From positions 28,971-92,970 of the IMG/VR virus record IMGVR_UViG_3300042691_019444: 64,000 bases of DNA. One strand, 5' to 3'. The notes under the pieces are model-generated. The model had not been told where the DNA came from and did not search any database. It saw only the letters and a list, made by a program, of their open reading frames with translations. Shown here one piece after another: positions 34,112 through 42,205 of the stretch. The stretch is from a virus. The translations under genes and the position numbers were made by a program. Positions within the stretch are counted from its first letter, which is position 1; each line of letters opens with the position of its first letter.

Positions 34112-34206
34112 CGTAGTGTTGATATGCTCCACCACGCGACGACGGCGGCAACGGTCGGTTCGGGAGCACGCATAGCGTCACTCACACCGATTCAAGGAGA
34201 GTCCAA

Positions 34207-35601
34207 ATGTCAGGCATTATCGTAGGAATTCCCCCGGCCGTTCTCGACCTCGTTCAGCAAGGCGTACTTGAGCGCACGTTCCATGACGGGTTGTACCCGA
34301 AACTCCAATTCCGGTCTGAGGCCATGGCAGAGGAGTGGCCCGCGAACACCGGTACGGAAATGTTCATGACCCGTCCCGGTCTCCTGACTCCGGTCACGGA
34401 ACCGATGGTTGCGGGTGTGGACCCTACGCCGCAAACGGTGAATCATGAGCAGTGGGTTGCGCGTCTTGCGCGTTACTCGTCTGCAATCGATACACACGCT
34501 CCCACGTCGGTTGTGTCGAATGCCAATCAGTTCCTTCGCAACATCAACCAGCTCGGTCTTCAGGCCGGTATGTCGGTCAACCGCATTGCCCGCAATGAGT
34601 TGTTCAAGGCGTACCTGTCCGGCCATACCCTCACGACCGCAGCAGTGAGTTCTGGCGACCTGACGGTTCCGGTTGCATCGCTGAACGGCTTCACTGACGT
34701 CATCATTCTCGGCACCAATACGCGCCCCGAGACCGTGAGTCCGACTCGCCCATTGCCCATCAAGATTGGCATCGGGTCCGCTCGCATTTCTCGTAACGTG
34801 GTTGGGTTCACTCCGACCGATCCGACTGACCCCTACGGACCGGGAAGCATCGTGTTGGACGTGGCAATTCCGGTTTCCGGTTTCGCGGCACGTACGGCGG
34901 TTGTTTCGGACTACGCTCCTCGTATCATTCGTGCTGGTGGCGGTGCATCCATCGACGCCATTACGAGTTCCGATACGTTCGTGTTCCAACTCATCATCAA
35001 TGCGATGAACTACCTTCGATCGAAGAACGTTCCGCCGCATTCGGATGGTCTGTATCACGCGCACATTGGACCGCTGTCCAACTCGCAAATCTACAACGAC
35101 CAAGCGTGGCAGCGTCTCCACACGGCGTGCCCCGATCATATCCGATACAAGGAAGGGTTCCTCGGAATCATCGGCCGCACAATGTTCTACGAGAACACCG
35201 AAGTTCCTGATTCGTTGAACGCGGGCGCGCGTACGGCCACTGGAACCAATGCGTTCTACTCGCGAGGTATTGGGTCTGAGACCACGAACGAATCCGGTGT
35301 GGATATCGGCCGCATCATCGTCACTGGGCGTGGTTCGATCTACGAGCGTTACCTCGATGAAATGAAGTACATCACCGAAGCCGGCGTCACCGGTAAGGTT
35401 GGAGAGTTCAGCGTTGCCAACAATGGCATTCAAGTCGCGTTGGAGCGCATCCGGTTGGTTCTGCGTTCTCCAATCGATCGTCTGATGGACATTGTGTCGG
35501 CGGCGTGGTCGTGTTCGACATCGTTCCCCGTCCCCAGCGACATCAGTGCTGGTGGGCCCGAGCGCTTCAAGCGTGCCGTTGTGATTGAGCACGCTCTCTA
35601 A
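34207..35601 (+). CDS. Major capsid protein
   Basis: The protein has 464 residues. The position after the scaffold-like gene and before neck genes, the length, and strong codon usage fit the major head protein. The segment DGLYHAHIGPLSNSQIY and the following IIGRTMFYEN resemble the N4 gp56-type HK97-fold capsid proteins. It would assemble hexamers and pentamers of the shell. Its codon choice is more C-rich than the early genes, typical of highly expressed genes. AAGGAG precedes the ATG after a leader of 174 bases. Confidence 0.85.
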   Translation: MSGIIVGIPPAVLDLVQQGVLERTFHDGLYPKLQFRSEAMAEEWPANTGTEMFMTRPGLLTPVTEPMVAGVDPTPQTVNHEQWVARLARYSSAIDTHAPTSVVSNANQFLRNINQLGLQAGMSVNRIARNELFKAYLSGHTLTTAAVSSGDLTVPVASLNGFTDVIILGTNTRPETVSPTRPLPIKIGIGSARISRNVVGFTPTDPTDPYGPGSIVLDVAIPVSGFAARTAVVSDYAPRIIRAGGGASIDAITSSDTFVFQLIINAMNYLRSKNVPPHSDGLYHAHIGPLSNSQIYNDQAWQRLHTACPDHIRYKEGFLGIIGRTMFYENTEVPDSLNAGARTATGTNAFYSRGIGSETTNESGVDIGRIIVTGRGSIYERYLDEMKYITEAGVTGKVGEFSVANNGIQVALERIRLVLRSPIDRLMDIVSAAWSCSTSFPVPSDISAGGPERFKRAVVIEHAL

Positions 35602-35641
35602 TCCTACCTACGCATCACCCCACTACATCTCAGTACCTCCT

Positions 35642-35701
35642 ACGGCATTATGATGCCGTTACCGCAACACGTGTTGCGGTCCGTGGGATTACGTCGTAAT
35701 C
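35642..35701 (+). promoter_or_regulatory. Three consecutive hairpins after the capsid gene
   Basis: Hairpin 1 is ACGGCAT/ATGCCGT (35642-35659, 4-base loop), then palindrome copy 16 (35662-35679), then GATTAC/GTAATC (35687-35701, 3-base loop). Together they could limit transcription or protect the capsid mRNA 3' end. No clear T-tract is present. Confidence 0.5.
35662..35679. repeat. 18-bp dispersed palindrome, copy 16 (perfect)
   Basis: It is the middle member of a three-hairpin group after the capsid gene. Confidence 0.95.
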
Positions 35702-35735
35702 TCGCATCTGTAACCCATTGTCTGGAGGCTAACAA

Positions 35736-36095
35736 ATGGCACGTCAACCGCTACCCGCTCAAGAAACTGCTCCCCAAATGCAAGGTGAGAACCCGAGTTA
35801 CGGGGGTGCGATGCTCACGCTGGACAATGTTCCTGCCGGGCAGAGCCCGAATGTATTGCTCGATGACACCGGAGTTATTCGGGGTTCAGTGGTCAAACCG
35901 AACCAAACACCAGCCAACGCTCCTGTTGTACGGAAGTTCGTTGTGCTGAAGACCGGTTCGATTCAACAACAAGGGCTGAGAGTCAGTCTGCCGGAAGGCA
36001 AAATCATTGACAGCAACAACTATGACATCAAGGACCTTGTCCGGACTGGCATCAAGCTGCGGGAACTCAAAGAAGGCGACGAAGAGAGGTACTGA
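35736..36095 (+). CDS. Hypothetical head/neck protein, 119 aa
   Basis: This soluble, beta-rich protein with a Pro/Gln-rich N terminus is not recognised. TGGAGG precedes the ATG. It lies between capsid and neck genes, and may be a head-completion or minor head protein. Confidence 0.62.
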   Translation: MARQPLPAQETAPQMQGENPSYGGAMLTLDNVPAGQSPNVLLDDTGVIRGSVVKPNQTPANAPVVRKFVVLKTGSIQQQGLRVSLPEGKIIDSNNYDIKDLVRTGIKLRELKEGDEERY

Positions 36096-36484
36096 TGTTT
36101 ACGCCCAACGAGAAAGCGCGCATCCGTCACCACATGGGATATCTCAATGTGTCTGAGGTCTCTACTTTCGCGTTGGGCATCCCTGCGGCAGTTGAGACTC
36201 AGTATTTGATCGAAGGTGCCATGAACAAGGTTCTGCCGGATGCGGAACCGATTGTGCGGGGCATTATTGCTAAGCTCGATTTGATTGATGCTCAAATGGT
36301 CGATGATACGGAGTTGTTGTCCGTACGGAAGGTCGATGAGATTGAGCTGAATCCTGAGGAAATGCAATTGCTGCGCAAGGAATACCGATTCCGTCAACGG
36401 GAGTTGGGAAATCTACTGGGTATCGAACCCAACCCATACGACCAGCGTTTCCGATCTTCAGTCAACGTCGCAGTTCGCAATTGA
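36095..36484 (+). CDS. Putative head-tail adaptor, 129 aa
   Basis: This helical protein of about 130 residues sits directly after head genes, with a four-helix-like pattern (about residues 30-100). This is the place and size of gp6-type adaptors that bind the portal ring. It overlaps the previous gene by one base (TGATG). The family match is inferred from context. Confidence 0.6.
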   Translation: MFTPNEKARIRHHMGYLNVSEVSTFALGIPAAVETQYLIEGAMNKVLPDAEPIVRGIIAKLDLIDAQMVDDTELLSVRKVDEIELNPEEMQLLRKEYRFRQRELGNLLGIEPNPYDQRFRSSVNVAVRN

Positions 36485-36509
36485 CGCATAGTCGCGATAG
36501 ACTTGCGGT

Positions 36510-37046
36510 ATGCGCAAGCCTACCCCTCTGACTCCACAACAAGCCAAGAACACATTTATCAATCGGTTTGGTAACCGCGTAGATAGGTTGCGTCAGATAT
36601 GCACGCGATTTGGGTTACGGCCCTATCGGGTGTATTTGGTGTGGGCGCACTGGAGCGGTGCTGAACCGGGTGTGGGTACGTATCGGGAAGTGAAACGTAC
36701 CGAAATCCTCCCTACGCCAAAGGTCACTGAGAGCGTCAGTTACAACTCGAAAAGCGTTGGTAAGGTGCCTGACGGGTCCTATGTTGTGCGGAAGATTTCT
36801 CCGAAGCTAACTGAGGATCAACTCAATGGCACCTATTACCCCGAACAGGGGAAAGAGACGCCTCCTAACATTGAGTTCTATTACGAGATTGTTGAGGATG
36901 GGCGCGGAGACTATCCACCAATCCGGCGTAAGTGCTATCTGAAAGGCCCTCCATTCAGGATGGCGGGTAAGTTGGATTGGAGTCTTACGCTGATGAGGAT
37001 TGAGGAAGACAACGAACGAGACGGTCAGAAGGAGTACCCTGAATGA
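36510..37046 (+). CDS. Putative head-tail connector, 178 aa
   Basis: This beta-rich soluble protein with a basic N terminus sits in the neck module and overlaps the next gene by ATGA. Connectors of this type close the head and join the tail. No exact family could be given. Confidence 0.58.
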   Translation: MRKPTPLTPQQAKNTFINRFGNRVDRLRQICTRFGLRPYRVYLVWAHWSGAEPGVGTYREVKRTEILPTPKVTESVSYNSKSVGKVPDGSYVVRKISPKLTEDQLNGTYYPEQGKETPPNIEFYYEIVEDGRGDYPPIRRKCYLKGPPFRMAGKLDWSLTLMRIEEDNERDGQKEYPE

Positions 37047-37561
37047 CTGTCCGAATAGACATCAAGAACTTGCCTAAGGCGGTCAACAACCTAAGCGAGT
37101 CATTGACTAGGGCTCAGCATAAGGGACTTGTGTCGGCAGCCCTATCCGGTGTCAGTTGGCTGAAGATGGCAGTCATGCAGGTACAGGGGCGTCCGCCATT
37201 TCCGCCGTTTGACGTAGGTACTTTTCGGAATGGTTGGATGTTTGAATCGACGGACTTTGGGGCCCGCATTTACAACCAAACTCCTCATGCTCCATTCATC
37301 GTTGGAGGCGTTAGGCCGGATAGCGTGAAGCCCGGAAAGCGTATGATCTCCGCCCTAACCGAATGGGTGCTACGTAAACAGATTGCAGGCGATTCGAAAG
37401 AAGCTAGCAGCATCGCATATGCAATTGGCAATAAGATGCGGAAGACCGGAATCTTCATGGACCCCCAATTCAGATTCGTTGCACGGGTTGTTGAGTATCT
37501 GAATGACGAGGTTCCCAAACAAGTAGCGGCTGAGTTGAAACGCGCCGGATGGAAGGTGTGA
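37043..37561 (+). CDS. HK97 gp10-like neck/tail completion protein, 172 aa
   Basis: The protein follows the pattern of HK97 gp10-type proteins: a helical start, then RPPFPPFDVGTFRNGW, YNQTPHAPFIVGGV and a basic helical end. These proteins lie at the head-tail joint and finish the tail end. Its position in the neck module agrees. Confidence 0.7.
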   Translation: MTVRIDIKNLPKAVNNLSESLTRAQHKGLVSAALSGVSWLKMAVMQVQGRPPFPPFDVGTFRNGWMFESTDFGARIYNQTPHAPFIVGGVRPDSVKPGKRMISALTEWVLRKQIAGDSKEASSIAYAIGNKMRKTGIFMDPQFRFVARVVEYLNDEVPKQVAAELKRAGWKV

Positions 37562-37562
37562 T

Positions 37563-38225
37563 ATGGCACATGAACAGTGGAGTGGCATTCCGTCCCATGT
37601 TGCGTGGGATCCGACATGGCCCGAAGTACCTAATCCTGGGCTTGCGTATGCGGCCGCACGCGACCACGCCATAGAACGGTTGTTTGACTACTTGGCTGAG
37701 GTGGAGTGGCGGTACGGTGCGTTGGATGGGCGAGACCTAAATGCATTCACAATCAAGCGCACGAGTATGTTTCCAGAACAGCCACGCAAAGAAGCCACAA
37801 TCAACCTTCCGGCCATAGGTGTGATACCAAGTAAGCATATTCAGGATGAGCCATGGTTGGGTCCACCCCCCACAATTGAGGAGTCCTATCATGTCTATGG
37901 GAAGGATACGGTGCTGGTGACATGTGGGGAGTATATGGAATCCCTCGTATTGGATGTGTGGACTGAATACCCGGCTCAGCGCCGTAGCATCATTGCTGGT
38001 ATGGAATCGAGTGTATTCCATACCGAACGAGGTCCCCTGTATCTCACTCTCCCTAACTACTTTGATCGTGTGGCGGTGTTTACGTTCGAGGGAACTACGA
38101 GGCAGGAAGGGGATGCCCCTAAGATGCAAAGGCAGTTCTTTGCTCACTTGGAATTGCGCGTAGAAGCCGTCTATTTGGCGCGTATGCGTCCTTTCGCACC
38201 GCACGCTATGGTTGAGACCGAATAA
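37563..38225 (+). CDS. Putative tail terminator/neck protein, 220 aa
   Basis: This protein lies between the gp10-like gene and the tail sheath, the usual site of the tail terminator that caps the tail and contacts the neck. The fold is mixed alpha-beta by eye, with no certain domain. Assignment is by position. Confidence 0.58.
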   Translation: MAHEQWSGIPSHVAWDPTWPEVPNPGLAYAAARDHAIERLFDYLAEVEWRYGALDGRDLNAFTIKRTSMFPEQPRKEATINLPAIGVIPSKHIQDEPWLGPPPTIEESYHVYGKDTVLVTCGEYMESLVLDVWTEYPAQRRSIIAGMESSVFHTERGPLYLTLPNYFDRVAVFTFEGTTRQEGDAPKMQRQFFAHLELRVEAVYLARMRPFAPHAMVETE

Positions 38226-38243
38226 CCGCAACACGTGTTGCGG
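38226..38243. repeat. 18-bp dispersed palindrome, copy 17 (perfect)
   Basis: It begins at the base after the preceding stop. A leader of 68 bases then leads to the tail sheath ATG. Confidence 0.95.
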
Positions 38244-38311
38244 TAGACGTGAAGCGAAAGCCCTAGTATTCTGCTCACTGAGCTAGTCAGAACACTCCAT
38301 TGGAGGTACCG

Positions 38312-40513
38312 ATGTCCGTTTACATCCGTCGATTCACAGAAGATCCGGGGCTCGATGTCTTGCTGGACATCGAATCAGTCAACATCCTTGACCTGAACCC
38401 ATCCGAGAACATCACTTCGGTAGGTACAGGGACCGCGTTGCTTGTTGCGGAGTTTGAGGATGGCAATTTCAACGAGCCGACAGAAGTATTCGGACCTACG
38501 GACCTGCGGAATACGTTCGGTTCATTCGGATACACTTACGATGGCATTCAGGCGAGCAACCCGTGCGCCCGTAAGCGATATGCCGACAGTGCGGTTCAGC
38601 CCGAGTATTGGAATGGTAATGGGGCAATTGCCCTCAACGGTAAGAAGTTCAAGCGACTCATCGTGACCCGTGTCGACACGAGTGTTGGGGAAGTGACGTT
38701 TACGCGTCTCGCAAGCACGCACGGCACATACAATCCGACCTATAACCTTGAACCCTCTCAGACGCTTGTGGTTGAGACAGATTTGGTTGCGGCCACTACA
38801 GTCACGTTCAGTGCTACGGCGGCAGTCGTAACAGGCGTTGGAGGCGTCTTTACGGGCATCAATGCGGGCGACACACTGACGCTCGGATACGATGGGGCGG
38901 ACAACTTCACTACGACGTTCCAGGTCGGTGACACAACCATCGGTGCGGTTGTTGCTCGAATCAACCAGTATGCTGGGTTCACATTCGCATCTTCATCGGG
39001 CGGCCAACTACGTCTTACGGGACGTCAGCGTGGTACGGGTGGGAATGTGCGGGTTGTGAGTGGCACTACGGGTCTGATTACGGCAATCGGTCACTCGGCA
39101 GGCACTACGGCCGGAACCGGTAACGTTGCCAATATCGACGCAGTGACGGTCGCCGAAGTACATGCGTTGGTTCATGCGGCAGTTGCGGCCCTGTATGTTA
39201 CGACGGATTGGGATGGTGCAATCGTCATCTACAATTCTGACACAAGCGGAGTTGCGAAAGTCCGTGCTACGGTGGCGACTACTGCGACCGATTTCGGATT
39301 CAGTCTCGGTACATGGGGAATTCAGGCGACTGCTGCTGATGATGTGACCATTCCTGCGGGTACGCGTGTGCGCAACGCGGGCGGGAGTGAGTGGGTAACA
39401 ATGCAGTCCATCACTGCGGGCTCTACGGCCTTCACGGACTGGACCGTAAAGATTCGCCCAGCGACCGATGACGGTACGGCCACAAGCGCTCTGGTCAGTA
39501 CGTTGGTTGTGTTGCCCTATGCCGTAAGGGGAGCAATGTTCGGCGTCACCAACGAACTTCCGGTCAATGGTGCGTTGTCCGAGCTGGAGATTGACAATCG
39601 CTACTACACTGCAATTCAGTCGACGGTGGACCTGAATAGCGTGGCGCGCGAAGCCAATCTGATTTGGGCTGCTCGCCAATCAAACATTGTTCGGCGTGCA
39701 ATGCTTGAGAACGTAGTTACGGCGAGTGCGAGCGGATGTCTGGGTCGATGCACTGCAATCCGTCCCCCACTGGGAACTACCCGAACGGTCGCCAAGGGTA
39801 CGGCTGAGCCGGGCATTCAGCCTTACCGCAATGAGCGGGTGTTCTACACCTATCCCGGCGTACAGACCTACGTTCCGGCGATTGCGTTGCGCGGTACTGC
39901 TGGAGGTGCGGGGTTCACGGCGGATGGAGTCATCAACACTGGCGCTGATGGGTTCTTGATGTCCGTGCTATCGCGCCTCGCATCGGAAGAGAATCCGGGT
40001 CAACTCACTACGTTCTTGGATGCGGTGAGGGGACTTGAGAGTGGAACCGAGTACAGCGGTTGGGTCATTGACGACTATAAGTCATTCAAGCGCTATGGGA
40101 TTGTCGCTGCACGTATGGATGACGGGGTTGCCATTTTCCAATCAGGCGTTACGAGCGTAAACCCAACCACAACGCCTGACCGGGTGAGGATTGCTCGTCG
40201 TCGTATGGCGGATGAGATTCAGGATTCGTTGGCACGCATTGCCAAGCCATACGGTAAGAAGACAAATCGCCGTGAGCGTCGCAATATGTTGGCGAGCGCA
40301 TTCACTACCTACATGACAGGGTTGGTGAGTCCCGACGACCCAACCAAACAGAGAATTGAGGGGTTCTCAATCGACGTCAAAACTCCCAACACACCCAACG
40401 TGATTGCGAGTGGTGCTTACTATCTCGTGGTACGCGCCAGAACCCTCTCAACCCTTGACGCAATTGTCATCCAATCCGAGATTGGCGATACCGTCACATT
40501 CTCTGAAGTGTAG
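38312..40513 (+). CDS. Contractile tail sheath protein
   Basis: The protein has 733 residues. Tail sheath subunits form the outer contractile layer that shortens to drive the tube through the envelope. The N-terminal part (GTGTALLVAEFEDG, EVFGPTDLRNTFGS) and the C-terminal ISGFSID-like end (IEGFSIDVKTPN, then YYLVVRARTLSTLDAIVI) match the core sheath layout. It is longer than the usual 400-650 residues because of a beta-rich inserted domain (about 150-400), probably displayed on the surface. TGGAGG precedes the ATG at 38312. Confidence 0.87.
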   Translation: MSVYIRRFTEDPGLDVLLDIESVNILDLNPSENITSVGTGTALLVAEFEDGNFNEPTEVFGPTDLRNTFGSFGYTYDGIQASNPCARKRYADSAVQPEYWNGNGAIALNGKKFKRLIVTRVDTSVGEVTFTRLASTHGTYNPTYNLEPSQTLVVETDLVAATTVTFSATAAVVTGVGGVFTGINAGDTLTLGYDGADNFTTTFQVGDTTIGAVVARINQYAGFTFASSSGGQLRLTGRQRGTGGNVRVVSGTTGLITAIGHSAGTTAGTGNVANIDAVTVAEVHALVHAAVAALYVTTDWDGAIVIYNSDTSGVAKVRATVATTATDFGFSLGTWGIQATAADDVTIPAGTRVRNAGGSEWVTMQSITAGSTAFTDWTVKIRPATDDGTATSALVSTLVVLPYAVRGAMFGVTNELPVNGALSELEIDNRYYTAIQSTVDLNSVAREANLIWAARQSNIVRRAMLENVVTASASGCLGRCTAIRPPLGTTRTVAKGTAEPGIQPYRNERVFYTYPGVQTYVPAIALRGTAGGAGFTADGVINTGADGFLMSVLSRLASEENPGQLTTFLDAVRGLESGTEYSGWVIDDYKSFKRYGIVAARMDDGVAIFQSGVTSVNPTTTPDRVRIARRRMADEIQDSLARIAKPYGKKTNRRERRNMLASAFTTYMTGLVSPDDPTKQRIEGFSIDVKTPNTPNVIASGAYYLVVRARTLSTLDAIVIQSEIGDTVTFSEV

Positions 40514-40521
40514 AGGTCACA

Positions 40522-40794
40522 ATGGATAAGAATGCTATCGATTTGGTGAAAGCATGGGCTGCGAAGAACAAGGCCCCAAAGGGAGGTAAGGTTCCTCCCC
40601 CGAAGGCTCCGGTGCCTCAACAGAATCCGCCTCTAGGGCAACCTGCACCGGGGACTCCTCCGGTTGTAGGTACACCCGTTGATGACGATGAGGACGAGAA
40701 GAAAGTACCTCCTCCGAATCCGAAGAAGAAGCCTCCCACGCCATTGGCTGCATTCGCAAAGAAGAAGGGACCGCCGGTTCCGCCGGCTCAGTAA
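40522..40794 (+). CDS. Pro/Lys-rich low-complexity protein, 90 aa
   Basis: The protein consists of Pro-rich segments with alternating basic and acidic blocks (DDDEDEKK, PNPKKKPP) and no globular core. It is located between sheath and tube genes; the role is unknown. It may be a flexible virion component. Confidence 0.6.
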   Translation: MDKNAIDLVKAWAAKNKAPKGGKVPPPKAPVPQQNPPLGQPAPGTPPVVGTPVDDDEDEKKVPPPNPKKKPPTPLAAFAKKKGPPVPPAQ

Positions 40795-40800
40795 CAGACT

Positions 40801-40818
40801 CCGCAACACGTGTTGCGG
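40801..40818. repeat. 18-bp dispersed palindrome, copy 18 (perfect)
   Basis: It lies between the Pro-rich gene and the tail tube gene. The flanks GACT and GAGTC extend the symmetry imperfectly. Confidence 0.95.
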
Positions 40819-40839
40819 TGAGTCGGAAAGGATCGAACC

Positions 40840-41274
40840 ATGGCATTGAGACTCAAAGGGCAAGAAGTTGAAGTTCGGATCATCAAAGCGGGTGTACTTC
40901 AGGACACCATTACGAAGATCAAGAACTTTGAACTTGAGGTGAAGCTCGATCTGCTTGAAGAAGACTTCCTCGGTATGACCACAACCGAATACGACGAAGT
41001 ATATAGCGGAGTCGGATTCAGTTTTGAGATGCAGTTGGATAGTCCTGACTTCCTCGACTTGCAACGAGCAATCATTGACAAGGCACGCCGAATCACACCC
41101 GACGTGCAATACACCATCACGGGAACGTTGTTGTTCCCTAGCGGTGCAACTCGCGCTCTGATTATTCCGGATGCGCATTTCGGTGCGCAACCAATCAACG
41201 CTGGAGGCCGGAAGGAATACGTCACAGTGTCGTGCGAAGGTGCGGCCAGTGACTATACCATCCAATCGTTGTAA
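40840..41274 (+). CDS. Tail tube protein
   Basis: The protein has 144 residues. The size, beta-rich content and position after the sheath gene fit the inner tube subunit of contractile tails. Segments KIKNFELEVKLDLLEEDFLG and a closing GGRKEYVTVSCEGAASDYTI agree with such proteins. Hexamers stack to form the DNA channel. GAAAGGATCG precedes the ATG. Confidence 0.8.
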   Translation: MALRLKGQEVEVRIIKAGVLQDTITKIKNFELEVKLDLLEEDFLGMTTTEYDEVYSGVGFSFEMQLDSPDFLDLQRAIIDKARRITPDVQYTITGTLLFPSGATRALIIPDAHFGAQPINAGGRKEYVTVSCEGAASDYTIQSL

Positions 41275-41283
41275 GATAGACCT

Positions 41284-41372
41284 CGCACCCCGCTGTGCGA
41301 TTGTGGGGGGATGGTCGTTAGCGGCTCCGTAGCGGAGACGGAGTTGGCCTCCCGCTAACGATTCATCCCCCC
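41284..41372 (+). promoter_or_regulatory. Large structured hairpin between tail tube and tail chaperone genes
   Basis: A small stem CGCAC/GTGCG (41284-41299) precedes a long composite hairpin. GGGGGGATG (41305-41313) pairs with CATCCCCCC (41364-41372), CGTTAGCGG (41316-41324) pairs with CCGCTAACG (41352-41360), and the apex holds CTCCG/CGGAG (41325-41343). It sits in the 121-base gap upstream of the tail chaperone. It may partly terminate transcription after the highly expressed tube gene or stabilise the mRNA. The T-tract after it (CCCTTTTC) is short. Confidence 0.7.
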
Positions 41373-41395
41373 AACCCTTTTCTGGAGGCCCGACA

Positions 41396-41923
41396 ATGAA
41401 TACCCGTGAGATCAATCCGACCGACGTACAGAGTGATGAGATTGTGGAGGAAGCGGCTAAGGTCGTTTCAAACATGCTGAATCCGAGTGCATCAAAGACG
41501 AAGACCGTAAAGGGTGCACCGGAATGGGCAATCATCCCCCCAGGGTTCAGTCCACCACAAGGCGCGCGAGTGTGCTTTATGAAGTTCCGTGCCGAATGGA
41601 CCGATACGCCGGAGAAGGGGGACCGTCAATGCATCATCTGGTCACTGAGCCTTATGGATGAACGCAATGCGCTCGCACGTGCGCGTGGGGACGTTCTCCG
41701 AACACTCGATGAGATGGCAAAGCAAACGGTGCGGGTTGTCGACGGCAATATGGTCGACTGGACCGGTAAGTTGCGGGAGGGGGATCTCGATATGTGGTGG
41801 AATGACATCGGGCCCCGTTGTAGGACGCTCATTCAGCGCCACTACAATCAGACTCACAACTTGACGGCAGCGGAGCAGGAGGATTTTTTCGAGAATTGCA
41901 TCGCTGTTCTCGTGAGGGATTGA
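41396..41923 (+). CDS. Tail assembly chaperone, short form (G-like)
   Basis: The protein has 175 residues. It lies between tube and tape-measure genes and overlaps a second frame through a slippery sequence, the arrangement of gpG/gpGT chaperones that wrap the tape measure during tail assembly. The sequence itself is helical and charged with no strong motif. TGGAGG precedes the ATG. The short form ends at TGA 41921-41923. Confidence 0.8.
   Translation: MNTREINPTDVQSDEIVEEAAKVVSNMLNPSASKTKTVKGAPEWAIIPPGFSPPQGARVCFMKFRAEWTDTPEKGDRQCIIWSLSLMDERNALARARGDVLRTLDEMAKQTVRVVDGNMVDWTGKLREGDLDMWWNDIGPRCRTLIQRHYNQTHNLTAAEQEDFFENCIAVLVRD
41884..41890 (+). promoter_or_regulatory. -1 ribosomal frameshift site TTTTTTC
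   Basis: Read in the chaperone frame as T TTT TTC, this is a canonical X XXY YYZ slippery heptamer. A -1 slip moves translation from the short chaperone frame to the frame that ends at 42198. Confidence 0.82.
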
Positions 41924-42198
41924 GTCCGTTCGATAACACCAAAGTTCGACAACTAGAACTTTTAGGTGTGGACCCAGATCCCTTAGTGAACCTGCTCCGC
42001 GTGAAGATGTTAGCGCAAGAAATGGACGCGGTGCAGATAGAGCGAATACGGTTCAAACAGAAGATTCAGTTGGGTCGCTATGCCCGCCAATCAGTCCTGC
42101 AATGGGACGACGTTTCTCTAAGCGACTTTCTTCTGTACTATGATCTAATGACCGAAGTGGTCTCGTCCGAAAACACAACAATCCCCACTGAAGATTGA
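41890..42198 (+). CDS. Tail assembly chaperone, frameshift extension (T-like)
   Basis: This frame has no ribosome binding site of its own and begins inside the end of the short chaperone gene. After a -1 slip at 41884-41890 it adds 102 residues, giving a fusion of about 267 residues. The extension is helical and includes SPFDNTKVRQLELLG. G/GT pairs made this way are general in long-tailed phages and recruit tail tube protein to the tape measure. Confidence 0.78.
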   Translation, partial: RELHRCSREGLSPFDNTKVRQLELLGVDPDPLVNLLRVKMLAQEMDAVQIERIRFKQKIQLGRYARQSVLQWDDVSLSDFLLYYDLMTEVVSSENTTIPTED

Positions 42199-42205
42199 GG
42201 CTGAG

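Noticed and set aside
34210-35592. A 460-codon open frame on the minus strand opposite the capsid gene
   Set aside because: It lies entirely within the capsid gene in mirror frame, has a composition expected from codon bias (Arg, Asn, Thr rich) and no ribosome site or known domain.
40633-41535. A 300-codon minus-strand frame across the tube gene
   Set aside because: It spans three + strand genes and a hairpin, and has no motif.
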